7,700 nucleotides of DNA from an uncultured beta proteobacterium (GTDB taxonomy: Bacteria; Pseudomonadota; Gammaproteobacteria; Burkholderiales; Burkholderiaceae_C): positions 1 through 7,700 of the forward strand of contig CAIXMC010000316.1 in assembly GCA_903920405.1 (NCBI GenBank), given 5' to 3'. The notes below the pieces were generated by a model that did not search any database, had not been told where the DNA came from, and was given only the letters and a program-made list of their open reading frames with translations. The translations under genes and the position numbers were made by a program. Numbering within the stretch: the first letter of the stretch is position 1; every line of letters starts with the position of its first letter. Shown here piece after piece: positions 1-6,672 of the stretch.

Positions 1-36
1 TAGACACTCGAAGATTTTTTAAGCAAAAACAATGAC

Positions 37-65
37 TTGACGTAATCACAACTTTTCTACATTAT
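37..65 (+). promoter_or_regulatory. Candidate sigma70 promoter
   Basis: TTGACG (37-42) matches the -35 consensus at five of six bases. After a 17-base spacer comes CATTAT (60-65), which matches TATAAT at four of six. The surroundings are AT-rich. It lies about 40 bases upstream of a Shine-Dalgarno-like AAAGGAG and an ATG at 105, and could drive that short ORF or a transcript reading on into recG. The call rests on sequence match only. Confidence 0.4.
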
Positions 66-104
66 TATTAAAAATCAACAAGATAGCTCTTGCAAAGGAG
101 CTGA

Positions 105-155
105 ATGTCTAAAGTGCAGTTGTTTCTAATAAAGTCTATTGCATCCCAACTCTGA
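105..155 (+). CDS. 16-codon ORF with a Shine-Dalgarno; gene remnant or leader peptide
   Basis: An ATG at 105 follows AAAGGAG (94-100), the strongest ribosome-binding-like sequence upstream of recG, although the 4-base spacer is slightly short. The frame encodes MSKVQLFLIKSIASQL and stops at TGA 153-155, inside the half-copy repeat at 138-190. The last five codons and the stop therefore lie in repeat sequence. It could be the 5' end of a gene cut off by the repeat, a short leader peptide, or chance. The peptide resembles nothing I recognise. The promoter candidate at 37-65 is the main reason to list it. Confidence 0.2.
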   Translation: MSKVQLFLIKSIASQL

Positions 156-190
156 CGGCCAAAAGAGAAACTTATTGTTCACCATATCCT
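138..190 (-). repeat. Half-copy of the palindromic MITE-like repeat
   Basis: This stretch aligns with the reverse complement of bases 2455-2508, the left arm of the intact element. By hand count there are 8 mismatches and one 1-base gap over 54 positions. The core AACTCTGACGGCCAAA (149-164) is identical, and the outer end ACCATATCCT (181-190) is kept. The central hairpin and the other arm are missing. It is the most diverged of the three copies, so probably an old remnant. Its outer end faces recG. Confidence 0.75.
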
Positions 191-300
191 CAGTAGGAAG
201 CCTCGGGTGTGCATCATGCTGGTTTTTTGTGTCGGTATCTGCGTTGTCTAAAAAAGCGCATTCAGGCATGATGACTTGAAGATGTGGGCAAAATCGGCGC
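191..300. other. Non-coding leader upstream of recG
   Basis: Between the half-repeat and the recG start there is no convincing ORF, promoter or terminator. The ribosome-binding region of recG is weak: GTGGG lies about 13 bases before the ATG, and no AGGAG-like motif is close to it. An 8-bp inverted repeat (CATCATGC at 212-219 and GCATGATG at 266-273) is present, but its arms are 46 bases apart and its meaning is unclear. Confidence 0.4.
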
Positions 301-2436
301 ATGAATCCACCAACCAACACACTACCGTCACATCCTCTGACCGGACCACAAAAAGCGTTGCGCAAGCTGGGGCTTGAATGTGCCATTGACGTGGCACTGC
401 ATCTGCCGTTGCGCTACGAGGACGAAACCCGTCTGGTGAAATTGCGCGATGTACGTGAAGGTGATATGGCGCAAGTTGAGGGTACGGTGGTTCACAGCGA
501 GGTCAAACTGAGTGGCACTCGGCAGTTGATCGTTACGCTTGACGACGGCATGGATACCTGCCGTTTGCGCTTTTTTACCTTTTACCCCGCCATGCAAAAG
601 GCACTCACAGTGGGCAACCAGATTCGGGTACGTGGTGAAATCAAAGGGGGTTATTCTGGACTGACGATGATGCACCCTGCTTTCAAACCTGCCGGTGGAG
701 AATTGGCGACAACGCTGACACCGGTTTATCCCACCACGGCGGGTTTGCCACAGGCCTACTTGCGAAAAGTGGTGGATGCAGGGTTAAAACGTGCTGATTT
801 GAGCGAGACCATTCCCGAAGAATTTTTACATGAAATCGGCCTCAAAGCCTTATGGAGTCTGCATGACGCGCTCCTATTTTTGCACTACCCTCCACCTGAT
901 CAAACCCTCTTATCTTTGCAAGACCGCAGCCATCCGGCCTGGCAAAGGATCAAGGCTGAAGAACTGTTGGCGCAGCAGTTATCACAATTGCAGGCAAGAC
1001 GCGAGCGATCGGGTTTGCATGCACCTGCGCTTATGCCGCTTCAAGCGTCGTCGAAAGGCAAATATCTTTTGCGTGAAAGATTGTTGGCCTCTTTGCCTTT
1101 TGTGCTGACTGCAGCACAGCGACGGGTGTGCGAGGAAATTATTTGCGATTTGCAACAACCCGTTCCCATGCACCGATTGTTGCAAGGCGATGTGGGTTCG
1201 GGTAAAACGGTAGTGGCGGCTCTTGCTGCTGCTGTTTGTATGGATGCAGGTTGGCAATGTGCGCTGATGGCACCGACCGAAATTTTGGCTACTCAGCACT
1301 TTGCCAAGTTGGTCGGCTGGCTGCACCCGTTGGGTATCACGATGGCGTGGCTGACAGGCAGTCAAAAAACCAAAGAACGACACGAGATGTTGGCGCTGAT
1401 TGCCAGTGGTCAGGCGCAATTGGTGGTCGGTACTCATGCCATCATCCAAGACAAAGTGCAGTTCAAAAACATGGCACTGGCGATCATTGATGAGCAGCAC
1501 CGCTTTGGCGTGGCACAGCGTCTGGCTTTGCATAACAAGCTAGTGCCGCCAGAGGATGTTTTGCCAGATGCAAATGGCCGTGATGCACCATCAACTTTCC
1601 AAAAGCCGCATGTGTTGATGATGACCGCTACCCCCATTCCACGCACGCTGGCCATGAGTTATTACGCTGATTTAAATGTATCGACGATTGACGAACTCCC
1701 ACCAGGGCGTACCCCCGTCATGACCAAAGTGATTCACGAGGCACGTCGTGACGAGGTCATTGATCGCATTCGCATCAAATTAAAAGATGGGCGACAAATT
1801 TACTGGGTTTGTCCGCTGATTGAAGAAAGCGAGGCACTTGACTTGAGCAATGCTACACAAACCCACGCCATGCTCAGCGAAGCGCTACCAGGTGTGGTCG
1901 TAGGCTTGCTGCATTCACGCATGTCCGCGGGTGAAAAAAAGGCGGTGATGGGCTTGTTTGTCAGCGGCCAGATGGGGCTTTTGGTGAGCACTACGGTCAT
2001 TGAGGTGGGCGTGGATGTACCCAATGCGAGTTTGATGGTGATTGAACATGCCGAGCGTTTTGGTCTGTCGCAATTGCACCAGTTACGGGGTAGGGTAGGT
2101 CGTGGCACAGCGGCATCGGCCTGTGTGCTGCTGTATTCCACGGGGGATGCGCCGCGCTTGGGGCAAACAGCACGTGAGAGGCTCAAGGCCATGATGGAGA
2201 GTCATGATGGCTTTGAAATTGCACGGCGTGATCTGGAAATTCGCGGCCCCGGAGAATTTATGGGCGCACGTCAGTCGGGGGCTTCCATGTTGCGCTTTGC
2301 AGATCTGACTGAAGATGTCACCTTGTTGGAGTGGGCGCGTGGTGTGGCAGACAAAATGATTGAACGTTTTCCAGACTTGGCTGAAAAACATGTGCATCGC
2401 TGGCTAGGTAACAAGGCTGATTTTTTGAAGGCATAG
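301..2436 (+). CDS. recG: ATP-dependent DNA helicase RecG
   Basis: RecG is a cytoplasmic superfamily 2 translocase that remodels stalled replication forks and branch-migrates Holliday junctions and R/D-loops. The 711-residue product fits the family (E. coli RecG is 693). The N-terminal third carries the wedge/OB-fold region. The helicase core is complete: Walker A GDVGSGKT (296-303), DEQH box (397-400, the usual RecG form), motif III-like MTATPIPRT (441-449) and motif VI QLRGRVGRG (594-602). EIRGPGEFMGARQSG near the C-terminus is the conserved stretch after the helicase core. An extra loop of about 20 residues (roughly 413-435) precedes motif III; similar linkers vary in betaproteobacterial RecG. 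The ATG at 301 is the first start in frame and gives the expected N-terminus, although its ribosome-binding site is poor. No neighbouring gene suggests a dedicated operon, and repeat copies lie on both sides. Confidence 0.97.
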   Translation: MNPPTNTLPSHPLTGPQKALRKLGLECAIDVALHLPLRYEDETRLVKLRDVREGDMAQVEGTVVHSEVKLSGTRQLIVTLDDGMDTCRLRFFTFYPAMQKALTVGNQIRVRGEIKGGYSGLTMMHPAFKPAGGELATTLTPVYPTTAGLPQAYLRKVVDAGLKRADLSETIPEEFLHEIGLKALWSLHDALLFLHYPPPDQTLLSLQDRSHPAWQRIKAEELLAQQLSQLQARRERSGLHAPALMPLQASSKGKYLLRERLLASLPFVLTAAQRRVCEEIICDLQQPVPMHRLLQGDVGSGKTVVAALAAAVCMDAGWQCALMAPTEILATQHFAKLVGWLHPLGITMAWLTGSQKTKERHEMLALIASGQAQLVVGTHAIIQDKVQFKNMALAIIDEQHRFGVAQRLALHNKLVPPEDVLPDANGRDAPSTFQKPHVLMMTATPIPRTLAMSYYADLNVSTIDELPPGRTPVMTKVIHEARRDEVIDRIRIKLKDGRQIYWVCPLIEESEALDLSNATQTHAMLSEALPGVVVGLLHSRMSAGEKKAVMGLFVSGQMGLLVSTTVIEVGVDVPNASLMVIEHAERFGLSQLHQLRGRVGRGTAASACVLLYSTGDAPRLGQTARERLKAMMESHDGFEIARRDLEIRGPGEFMGARQSGASMLRFADLTEDVTLLEWARGVADKMIERFPDLAEKHVHRWLGNKADFLKA

Positions 2437-2454
2437 ATAATATCCGCCAAGGCA

Positions 2455-2616
2455 AGGATATGGTCAATAACAAGTTCCGCATTTGGCCGTCAGAGTTAAA
2501 GATGCAATGCTAGGCGCAAATCGCGCAGTGTGGCCCAGCCACATAAGCGATTTGTAACGACGCAGTGCGCCCAAATCTGACGAGCCCAATGCGGAACTTA
2601 TTATTGACCATATCCT
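2455..2616. mobile_element. Intact palindromic MITE-like element, 162 bp
   Basis: The ends are 29-bp inverted repeats (2455-2483 and 2588-2616) that differ at one base; the shared sequence starts AGGATATGGTCAATAA. The interior is also symmetrical: CGTCAGA and TCTGACG motifs face each other, CAAATCGC (2517-2524) pairs with GCGATTTG (2547-2554), and TGTGGC (2529-2534) pairs with GCCACA (2538-2543) around a CCA loop. The whole element could fold into one long imperfect hairpin as RNA or single-stranded DNA. It encodes no protein on either strand. Related half-copies occur at 138-190 and 7587-7662, so it belongs to a dispersed family. Terminal inverted repeats, small size and absence of coding fit a MITE mobilised by a transposase elsewhere. 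I found no clear target-site duplication, so a large REP/BIME-type repeat is the alternative. Confidence 0.7.
2517..2554. repeat. Apical stem-loop of the MITE-like element
   Basis: An 8-bp stem (CAAATCGC/GCGATTTG) and a 6-bp stem (TGTGGC/GCCACA) are separated by an asymmetric internal loop (GCAG opposite TAA) and closed by a 3-base CCA loop at 2535-2537. This is the symmetry axis of the element. There is no following T-run, so it does not read as an intrinsic terminator. Confidence 0.65.
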
Positions 2617-2630
2617 AAGCAGTTTCTTGC

Positions 2631-2635
2631 AGGAG
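2631..2635 (+). promoter_or_regulatory. Ribosome-binding site that fixes the HDOD gene start
   Basis: AGGAG lies 6 bases before the ATG at 2642. An in-frame TTG at 2627 is upstream of this site and has no comparable motif, so the ATG is preferred. The site begins only 14 bases after the end of the palindromic element, so folding of the element in the transcript could influence access to it. Confidence 0.75.
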
Positions 2636-2641
2636 ATATTG

Positions 2642-3634
2642 ATGAGTTTGACCCACGTTCCGGTTCTTTTATATGTGTTGGCTGATCGAGCTTTGCGCCC
2701 TGGGGCAGTGGTGTTGAGTTGTTCGGACGCTAGCCAAGGTACTTTGGATGCACTGATGGCACTGGCGAAGCATCCGGACTTTTCGGCAGTAGCCGCCCTT
2801 TTGCCATGGGTGATGACTGCTGCGCAGTCGGATGCCTTGCCTGAGCCACTGTGGCAGGCGTTACAACAAAAAGGCTGCCAGCTTTTGGATGATGCCAAGT
2901 TGATGCGTTCTGATGCCTTGGTCAAGCCGGAGTTGCCACCGTCTGCCCTGTGGCTTGATGGTGACTGGTTTTTGGCGCCGCCTGTCAAGCCCAGTGGCGC
3001 ACGTTCTTCATCTCGCACTTTAGCCCTCAAATTGGTGCAGTTGGTCATTGCAGATGCTGATATCCGAGATATTGAAGATGTGTTTCGGCAAGACCCCGCC
3101 CTTTCCTATCATCTGTTGCGTTTGGTGAACTCTGTGGGCATGGGCAGCAACCGTCAAATCAGCAGTTTTTCGCAGGCCATTTTGATTTTGGGGCGTCAGC
3201 AATTGCGGCGATGGCTGAATTTGATGCTTTTTTCTGCCAACAGCGATGATTACCGTTCAGCCATGTTACTTTCACGCGTGACATGGCGATCGCGCACTTT
3301 GGAGCTGCTGGCTCGGCAAGTAGGATTAGACAAGTCAAATCAAGAGCTTGCGTTTATGGCAGGTATGTTTTCCATGCTGGGTATCTTGTTTGGGTCTTCT
3401 TTAGTGGAACTGTTCAAACCTTTGCAACTGAGCGGAACCTTGGTGGCCGCAGTGCTAAGGCACGAAGGTGAGTTGGGGCAACTCTTGCGTTTGATCGAAT
3501 GCTATGAATGCCGTGATGTCTCTGCCGTCCTGGATTTGCTTGGCTGCCTGAACCTGGCTGCTGTCGATTTGAATCAGATCAGTCTGGAAGCCTGTCACTG
3601 GATGCTTGGCCTTCTTCAAGAAAAGAAAGGTTGA
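2642..3634 (+). CDS. HDOD-domain protein, EAL-HDOD (CdgJ/YuxH-like) family with a shortened N-terminus
   Basis: This 330-residue cytoplasmic protein is probably a signalling scaffold. HDOD domains are non-catalytic relatives of HD phosphohydrolases. The domain begins near residue 128. It shows DPALSYHLLRLVNS (151-164), then ISSFSQAILILG (173-184) followed by QQLRRWL, and AFMAGMFSMLG (237-247), where an HD hydrolase would carry its metal-binding His-Asp. This order, including the later LRHEGELGQLL stretch, fits the C-terminal half of EAL-HDOD proteins. The first ~125 residues are too short for a full EAL domain and lack EAL, DDFGTG and EGIE motifs. The WLDGDWFLAPP stretch sits where an EAL domain would end, so this may be a degenerate EAL remnant (inference). 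The gene is followed after 4 bases by a PAS-GGDEF-EAL gene, so the two are probably co-transcribed and translationally coupled. The exact role is unknown. Confidence 0.85.
   Translation: MSLTHVPVLLYVLADRALRPGAVVLSCSDASQGTLDALMALAKHPDFSAVAALLPWVMTAAQSDALPEPLWQALQQKGCQLLDDAKLMRSDALVKPELPPSALWLDGDWFLAPPVKPSGARSSSRTLALKLVQLVIADADIRDIEDVFRQDPALSYHLLRLVNSVGMGSNRQISSFSQAILILGRQQLRRWLNLMLFSANSDDYRSAMLLSRVTWRSRTLELLARQVGLDKSNQELAFMAGMFSMLGILFGSSLVELFKPLQLSGTLVAAVLRHEGELGQLLRLIECYECRDVSAVLDLLGCLNLAAVDLNQISLEACHWMLGLLQEKKG
3624..3630 (+). promoter_or_regulatory. Ribosome-binding site of the PAS-GGDEF-EAL gene
   Basis: AGAAAGG lies 8 bases before the ATG at 3639, inside the last codons of the HDOD gene. 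It supports the ATG over an in-frame TTG at 3606, which would add 11 residues and overlap the upstream gene. Termination at 3634 next to this site favours translational coupling. Confidence 0.6.
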
Positions 3635-3638
3635 TGCC

Positions 3639-5693
3639 ATGGGTGATCACTTGGTCGATGCCGCCCGCGTCCTGGCGCAGTTGCAATCCCCCCTCTTCAC
3701 GATGGACGGGCTTGGTTATCTGACCAGTTGGAATTTGGGTGCACAGCTTTTGTATGGTTACAGCACCAGTGAAGTTTTAGGTCAGCACGTTTTGTTTTTG
3801 TACGCTCAAAATGCCTCACAAAAGTCAGATGCCGACATCGAGGAATTTTTTCAGATTGACGACAGGGCGGTGCTCAGGGTGCAGCATTGCAAAAAGTCAG
3901 GTGTGAATTTTCAGGCGGAGTTGTCACTTTCGGTCTTGCGGGACGATGATGGTCATGTGGTTTGTTTTGTTGGTATTCTGACGGAATTGGATGCCAGCTT
4001 GTCAGCGACTGACAAGCTGAATTTGCACGCCAGCATCATTGCCAACAGCGATCAGGGTATTTTGATCACCGATGGCAACGAGCGAATTGTTTCGGTGAAC
4101 GCGGCATTTACCCGCATCACGGGTTATTCGGTGCAAGAAGCTGTTGGGCAGTCCACTGATTTACTGCGATCTGGTGTTCACGATGCCACTTTTCGGGCGC
4201 AAGTGCGCAGTGCATTGCACGGTGCAGGGCCTTGGCAGGGTGAAATTATTGGCAAGCGCAAAAATGGGGAACTTTTTCCCCAATCCGTTTCCATCAGTGT
4301 GGTACGTAACGACCAAGGCGTGATTACCCATGCTTTTTCCATTTTTTCAGACATCAGCGTTTTGCGTGCCAGCGAACAGCGCATGCAGCAGTTGGTCAAT
4401 TATGACACTTTGACCGGTTTGCCCAATCGCACACTTTTTACACAATTGGTGGGGCAGGCTCTGGCAACAGCACGGCGCAATAACGATTGTTGTGTGGTCA
4501 TTGCCTTGGCATTGAACCGATTTTCGTCTATCAAAGAAACTCTGGGCAATGATGCAACCGATGAATTGTTGCGGCAAGTGGGGCAGCGATGGCGTCATGT
4601 GTTGCGCGATGAGGATGTGTTGGCCCGTGTGGGTGATGCCGAATTTGTGGCAGCATTGTTCAGCATTCACAAGCGCGAACACAGCGGCATCGTTTCTCAA
4701 AAATTGCTCGCAGCGCTGGATGTGTCCTTTGATGTGGCCGCCCACCCCATTCATATGAGTGCCAGAATTGGCATTGCGGTGTTTCCAGATGATGGTCAAG
4801 ACACTGCATCCTTGCTGCATTATTCGGATGTTGCCGTCAAACGATTACCAGCAGATGCTGTTTCAGCGTACCTGTTTTACAGCCCTGAGATGAATCAACG
4901 CGCCAAGGAACAATGGAAACTTGAAGCTGAACTGCGCCATGCACTGGTGTCTGGTGAACTGTTGTTGCATTACCAGCCGAAGGTCAGCTTGCGCAGTGGA
5001 CGCATTGTGGGTGCTGAAGCGTTGATTCGTTGGCTACATCCGCAGCAGGGCATGATTTCTCCTGGAAAATTTATTCCTGTGGCCGAGGAAACCGGCCTGA
5101 TTCTGGACATTGGCAACTGGGTGCTTGATGATGCGTGTCGTCAAATCAGAGCCTGGATAGACCGTGGTTCACAAATGCCCCCCATTGCCGTCAATTTATC
5201 AGCGCGCCAGTTTGACAAGCACTTGCCATCGTGCCTTCAAAAGGTGCTGGATCGCCATGATGTGCCACCAGACCGGCTCAAACTGGAAATTACTGAAAGT
5301 TTGTTGATGCGTGACCCTGATACCGTCATTCCCATCATGAATGAATTGGTGGCCATGGGCCTGGCGCTGGCGATGGATGATTTTGGTACGGGTTATTCCA
5401 GTCTGGCCAACCTCAAACGATTTCCCATTACCACGCTCAAAATTGACCGATCGTTTGTGGTGGGTGTACCCGGTGACAAAAATGATTGCGCCATTGCGCA
5501 GGCCATCGTGACGATGGGCTTGCAATTGCGCCAGGAAATTGTTGCCGAAGGAATTGAAACCGTGGAGCAGATGGATTTTTTGCGCAATTTGGGCTGCGAC
5601 CAGTTACAAGGTTTCTTGTTTAGCCCAGGCGTGGATGCTGACACATTCGAGCGCATGGTGTGTCAGGGTGACAGGCTTGATATCCATGGGTAA
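3639..5693 (+). CDS. PAS-PAS-GGDEF(degenerate)-EAL protein, probable c-di-GMP phosphodiesterase
   Basis: The 684-residue product has no signal peptide or membrane segment, so it is a cytoplasmic sensor. Domain order: PAS 1 (about 8-118), PAS 2 with a PAC-like end (about 130-250), GGDEF (about 252-415), EAL (about 430-675). The GGDEF domain keeps its entry motif DTLTGLPNR (256-264) but the active site is GDAEF (332-336), and the DxD metal motif has become ALN (291-293), so cyclase activity is very unlikely. The RxxD I-site pattern (R323, D326) remains. The EAL domain keeps the expected catalytic residues: EAL (460-462), N519 in NLSARQF, E550 and E553 in EITES, D580-D581 in DDFGTG, K601 in LKID, and E637/E640 in AEGIE. 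Hydrolysis of c-di-GMP to pGpG, tuned by the PAS domains and perhaps by GTP in the dead GGDEF domain, is the likely role. No ligand can be assigned. The gene is probably in one operon with the HDOD gene. Confidence 0.93.
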   Translation: MGDHLVDAARVLAQLQSPLFTMDGLGYLTSWNLGAQLLYGYSTSEVLGQHVLFLYAQNASQKSDADIEEFFQIDDRAVLRVQHCKKSGVNFQAELSLSVLRDDDGHVVCFVGILTELDASLSATDKLNLHASIIANSDQGILITDGNERIVSVNAAFTRITGYSVQEAVGQSTDLLRSGVHDATFRAQVRSALHGAGPWQGEIIGKRKNGELFPQSVSISVVRNDQGVITHAFSIFSDISVLRASEQRMQQLVNYDTLTGLPNRTLFTQLVGQALATARRNNDCCVVIALALNRFSSIKETLGNDATDELLRQVGQRWRHVLRDEDVLARVGDAEFVAALFSIHKREHSGIVSQKLLAALDVSFDVAAHPIHMSARIGIAVFPDDGQDTASLLHYSDVAVKRLPADAVSAYLFYSPEMNQRAKEQWKLEAELRHALVSGELLLHYQPKVSLRSGRIVGAEALIRWLHPQQGMISPGKFIPVAEETGLILDIGNWVLDDACRQIRAWIDRGSQMPPIAVNLSARQFDKHLPSCLQKVLDRHDVPPDRLKLEITESLLMRDPDTVIPIMNELVAMGLALAMDDFGTGYSSLANLKRFPITTLKIDRSFVVGVPGDKNDCAIAQAIVTMGLQLRQEIVAEGIETVEQMDFLRNLGCDQLQGFLFSPGVDADTFERMVCQGDRLDIHG

Positions 5694-5717
5694 TTGTGTA
5701 GCAGTTTAATGTATGAG

Positions 5718-5763
5718 AAAAGTGCCTCCAAGGCTTATGGGATAAGCGTTGATAGCTATCAAT
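5718..5763. repeat. Double-palindrome intergenic repeat upstream of ubiA
   Basis: AAAAGTGCCTCC is followed by a 6-bp stem (GCTTAT 5733-5738, GGG loop, ATAAGC 5742-5747) and then by the perfect 14-base palindrome TTGATAGCTATCAA (5749-5762). From memory this arrangement (AAAAGTGCCTC, then a GCTTAT/ATAAGC stem, then an AGCTATCAA tail) resembles a palindromic repeat common between genes of Comamonadaceae; that link is recollection, not a search result. It lies in the gap between the EAL gene and ubiA, 28 bases before the ubiA start. It has no T-run, so terminator function is doubtful. Confidence 0.5.
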
Positions 5764-5790
5764 GATGTAGCATTTTGTGAAGTTTTTCTG

Positions 5791-6651
5791 ATGAAACACA
5801 TCAAGTCATCACGGCTGAACTTGTACCTGCAACTGATTCGCTGGGATCGTCCTGCGGGATGGTTGTTGCTACTGTGGCCAACGTTGGGTGCATTGTGGGT
5901 GGCGGCAGGCGGTTTTCCGGGTTGGCATTTGCTCACGGTGTTTGTGTTGGGTACCATTTTGATGCGAAGTGCAGGTTGCTGCATCAACGACGTGGCAGAC
6001 CGCGATTTGGACCGGTATGTCAAGCGAACGGCTCAGCGGCCTGTGACCACAGGTGTAATTTCAGTAAAAGAAGCCTTGGGTGTGGGTGCAGTGTTGGCAT
6101 TGATGGCTTTGGGTTTGGTACTGACCACGAATGTGATGACCCTCGTGCTGTCGTTTGTGGCGCTTTTCGTGACGTTGGCTTACCCCTACACCAAGCGTTT
6201 TATAGCCATGCCGCAAGCGGTGTTGGGGGTGGCGTTTGGCATGGGCATTCCCATGGCGTTTTCAGCAGTGCGTCATGAATTGACGGCGCTGACCTGGGTG
6301 CTGATGCTGGGGAATTTGTTTTGGGTGCTGGCTTATGACACCGAATATGCCATGGTCGATCGTGATGATGACCTGAAAATTGGCATCAAAACATCGGCCA
6401 TCACACTTGGACAATGGGACGTGCCGGTGGTCATGATGTGTTATTTTTTTTACATAGGTTTTTGGGCGCTAGCGCTGATGCAGTATGCGAAAGGTGCTCT
6501 GTTTTGGATAGCAATTGGCGTGACATGGGTGCAGGTGCTTTGGCACTATAGCTTGATTCGTGGTCGCTCCCAAGAGGGTTGTTTCAAAGCTTTTCGTCTG
6601 AACCACTGGCTGGGACTAACGATGTTGCTGGGTATCGTGTTGGGGTGTTGA
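5791..6651 (+). CDS. ubiA: 4-hydroxybenzoate polyprenyltransferase UbiA
   Basis: UbiA is an inner-membrane, Mg-dependent prenyltransferase. It attaches the polyprenyl tail to 4-hydroxybenzoate, the first membrane step of ubiquinone synthesis. The 286-residue product matches the usual length (E. coli 290). Both diphosphate/Mg-binding motifs are present: [10 protein letters not shown] (66-75), followed by RTAQRP, and [20 protein letters not shown] (182-201). The hydrophobic segments fit a multi-pass protein of about eight helices. The ATG at 5791 gives the family-like start ([14 protein letters not shown], then [12 protein letters not shown]). A TTG at 5749 is in frame but lies inside the upstream palindrome and would add an atypical extension. 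The ribosome-binding site is weak (TGAAG). ubiC is not adjacent. The gene converges on proC with 21 bases between the stops. Confidence 0.96.
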   Translation: MKHIKSSRLNLYLQLIRWDRPAGWLLLLWPTLGALWVAAGGFPGWHLLTVFVLGTILMRSAGCCINDVADRDLDRYVKRTAQRPVTTGVISVKEALGVGAVLALMALGLVLTTNVMTLVLSFVALFVTLAYPYTKRFIAMPQAVLGVAFGMGIPMAFSAVRHELTALTWVLMLGNLFWVLAYDTEYAMVDRDDDLKIGIKTSAITLGQWDVPVVMMCYFFYIGFWALALMQYAKGALFWIAIGVTWVQVLWHYSLIRGRSQEGCFKAFRLNHWLGLTMLLGIVLGC

Positions 6652-6672
6652 TATCAGGATGTTGGGATAGGG

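Noticed and set aside
126..386. Minus-strand 86-codon ORF overlapping the recG start
   Set aside because: It covers the half-repeat and the recG 5' end, lacks recognisable motifs, and runs antisense to a clear gene.
982..1533. Minus-strand 183-codon ORF inside recG
   Set aside because: It is antisense to the RecG helicase core, low in plausibility (rich in Gln, His, Cys and Arg) and matches no family I know.
2440..2461. ATATCC/GGATAT inverted repeat as a recG terminator
   Set aside because: The inner stem would leave a 2-base loop and no T-run follows; it is better explained by overlap with the repeat end.
2455..2616. The palindromic element as a structured non-coding RNA or retron-like msr/msd
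   Set aside because: There is no reverse transcriptase nearby, and the matching terminal repeats with partial copies elsewhere fit a MITE or REP-type element better.
2604..2632. TTGACC in the element end as an outward -35 for the HDOD gene
   Set aside because: With a 17-base spacer the -10 position reads TTGCAG, which is not a usable match.
2464..3048. Minus-strand 194-codon ORF over the repeat element and the HDOD gene
   Set aside because: Its C-terminal part is translated repeat DNA and the rest is antisense to the HDOD gene; no domain is recognisable.
6652..6672. Bidirectional terminator between ubiA and proC
   Set aside because: The 21-base gap has no inverted repeat or T-run; any terminator would have to lie inside a coding region.
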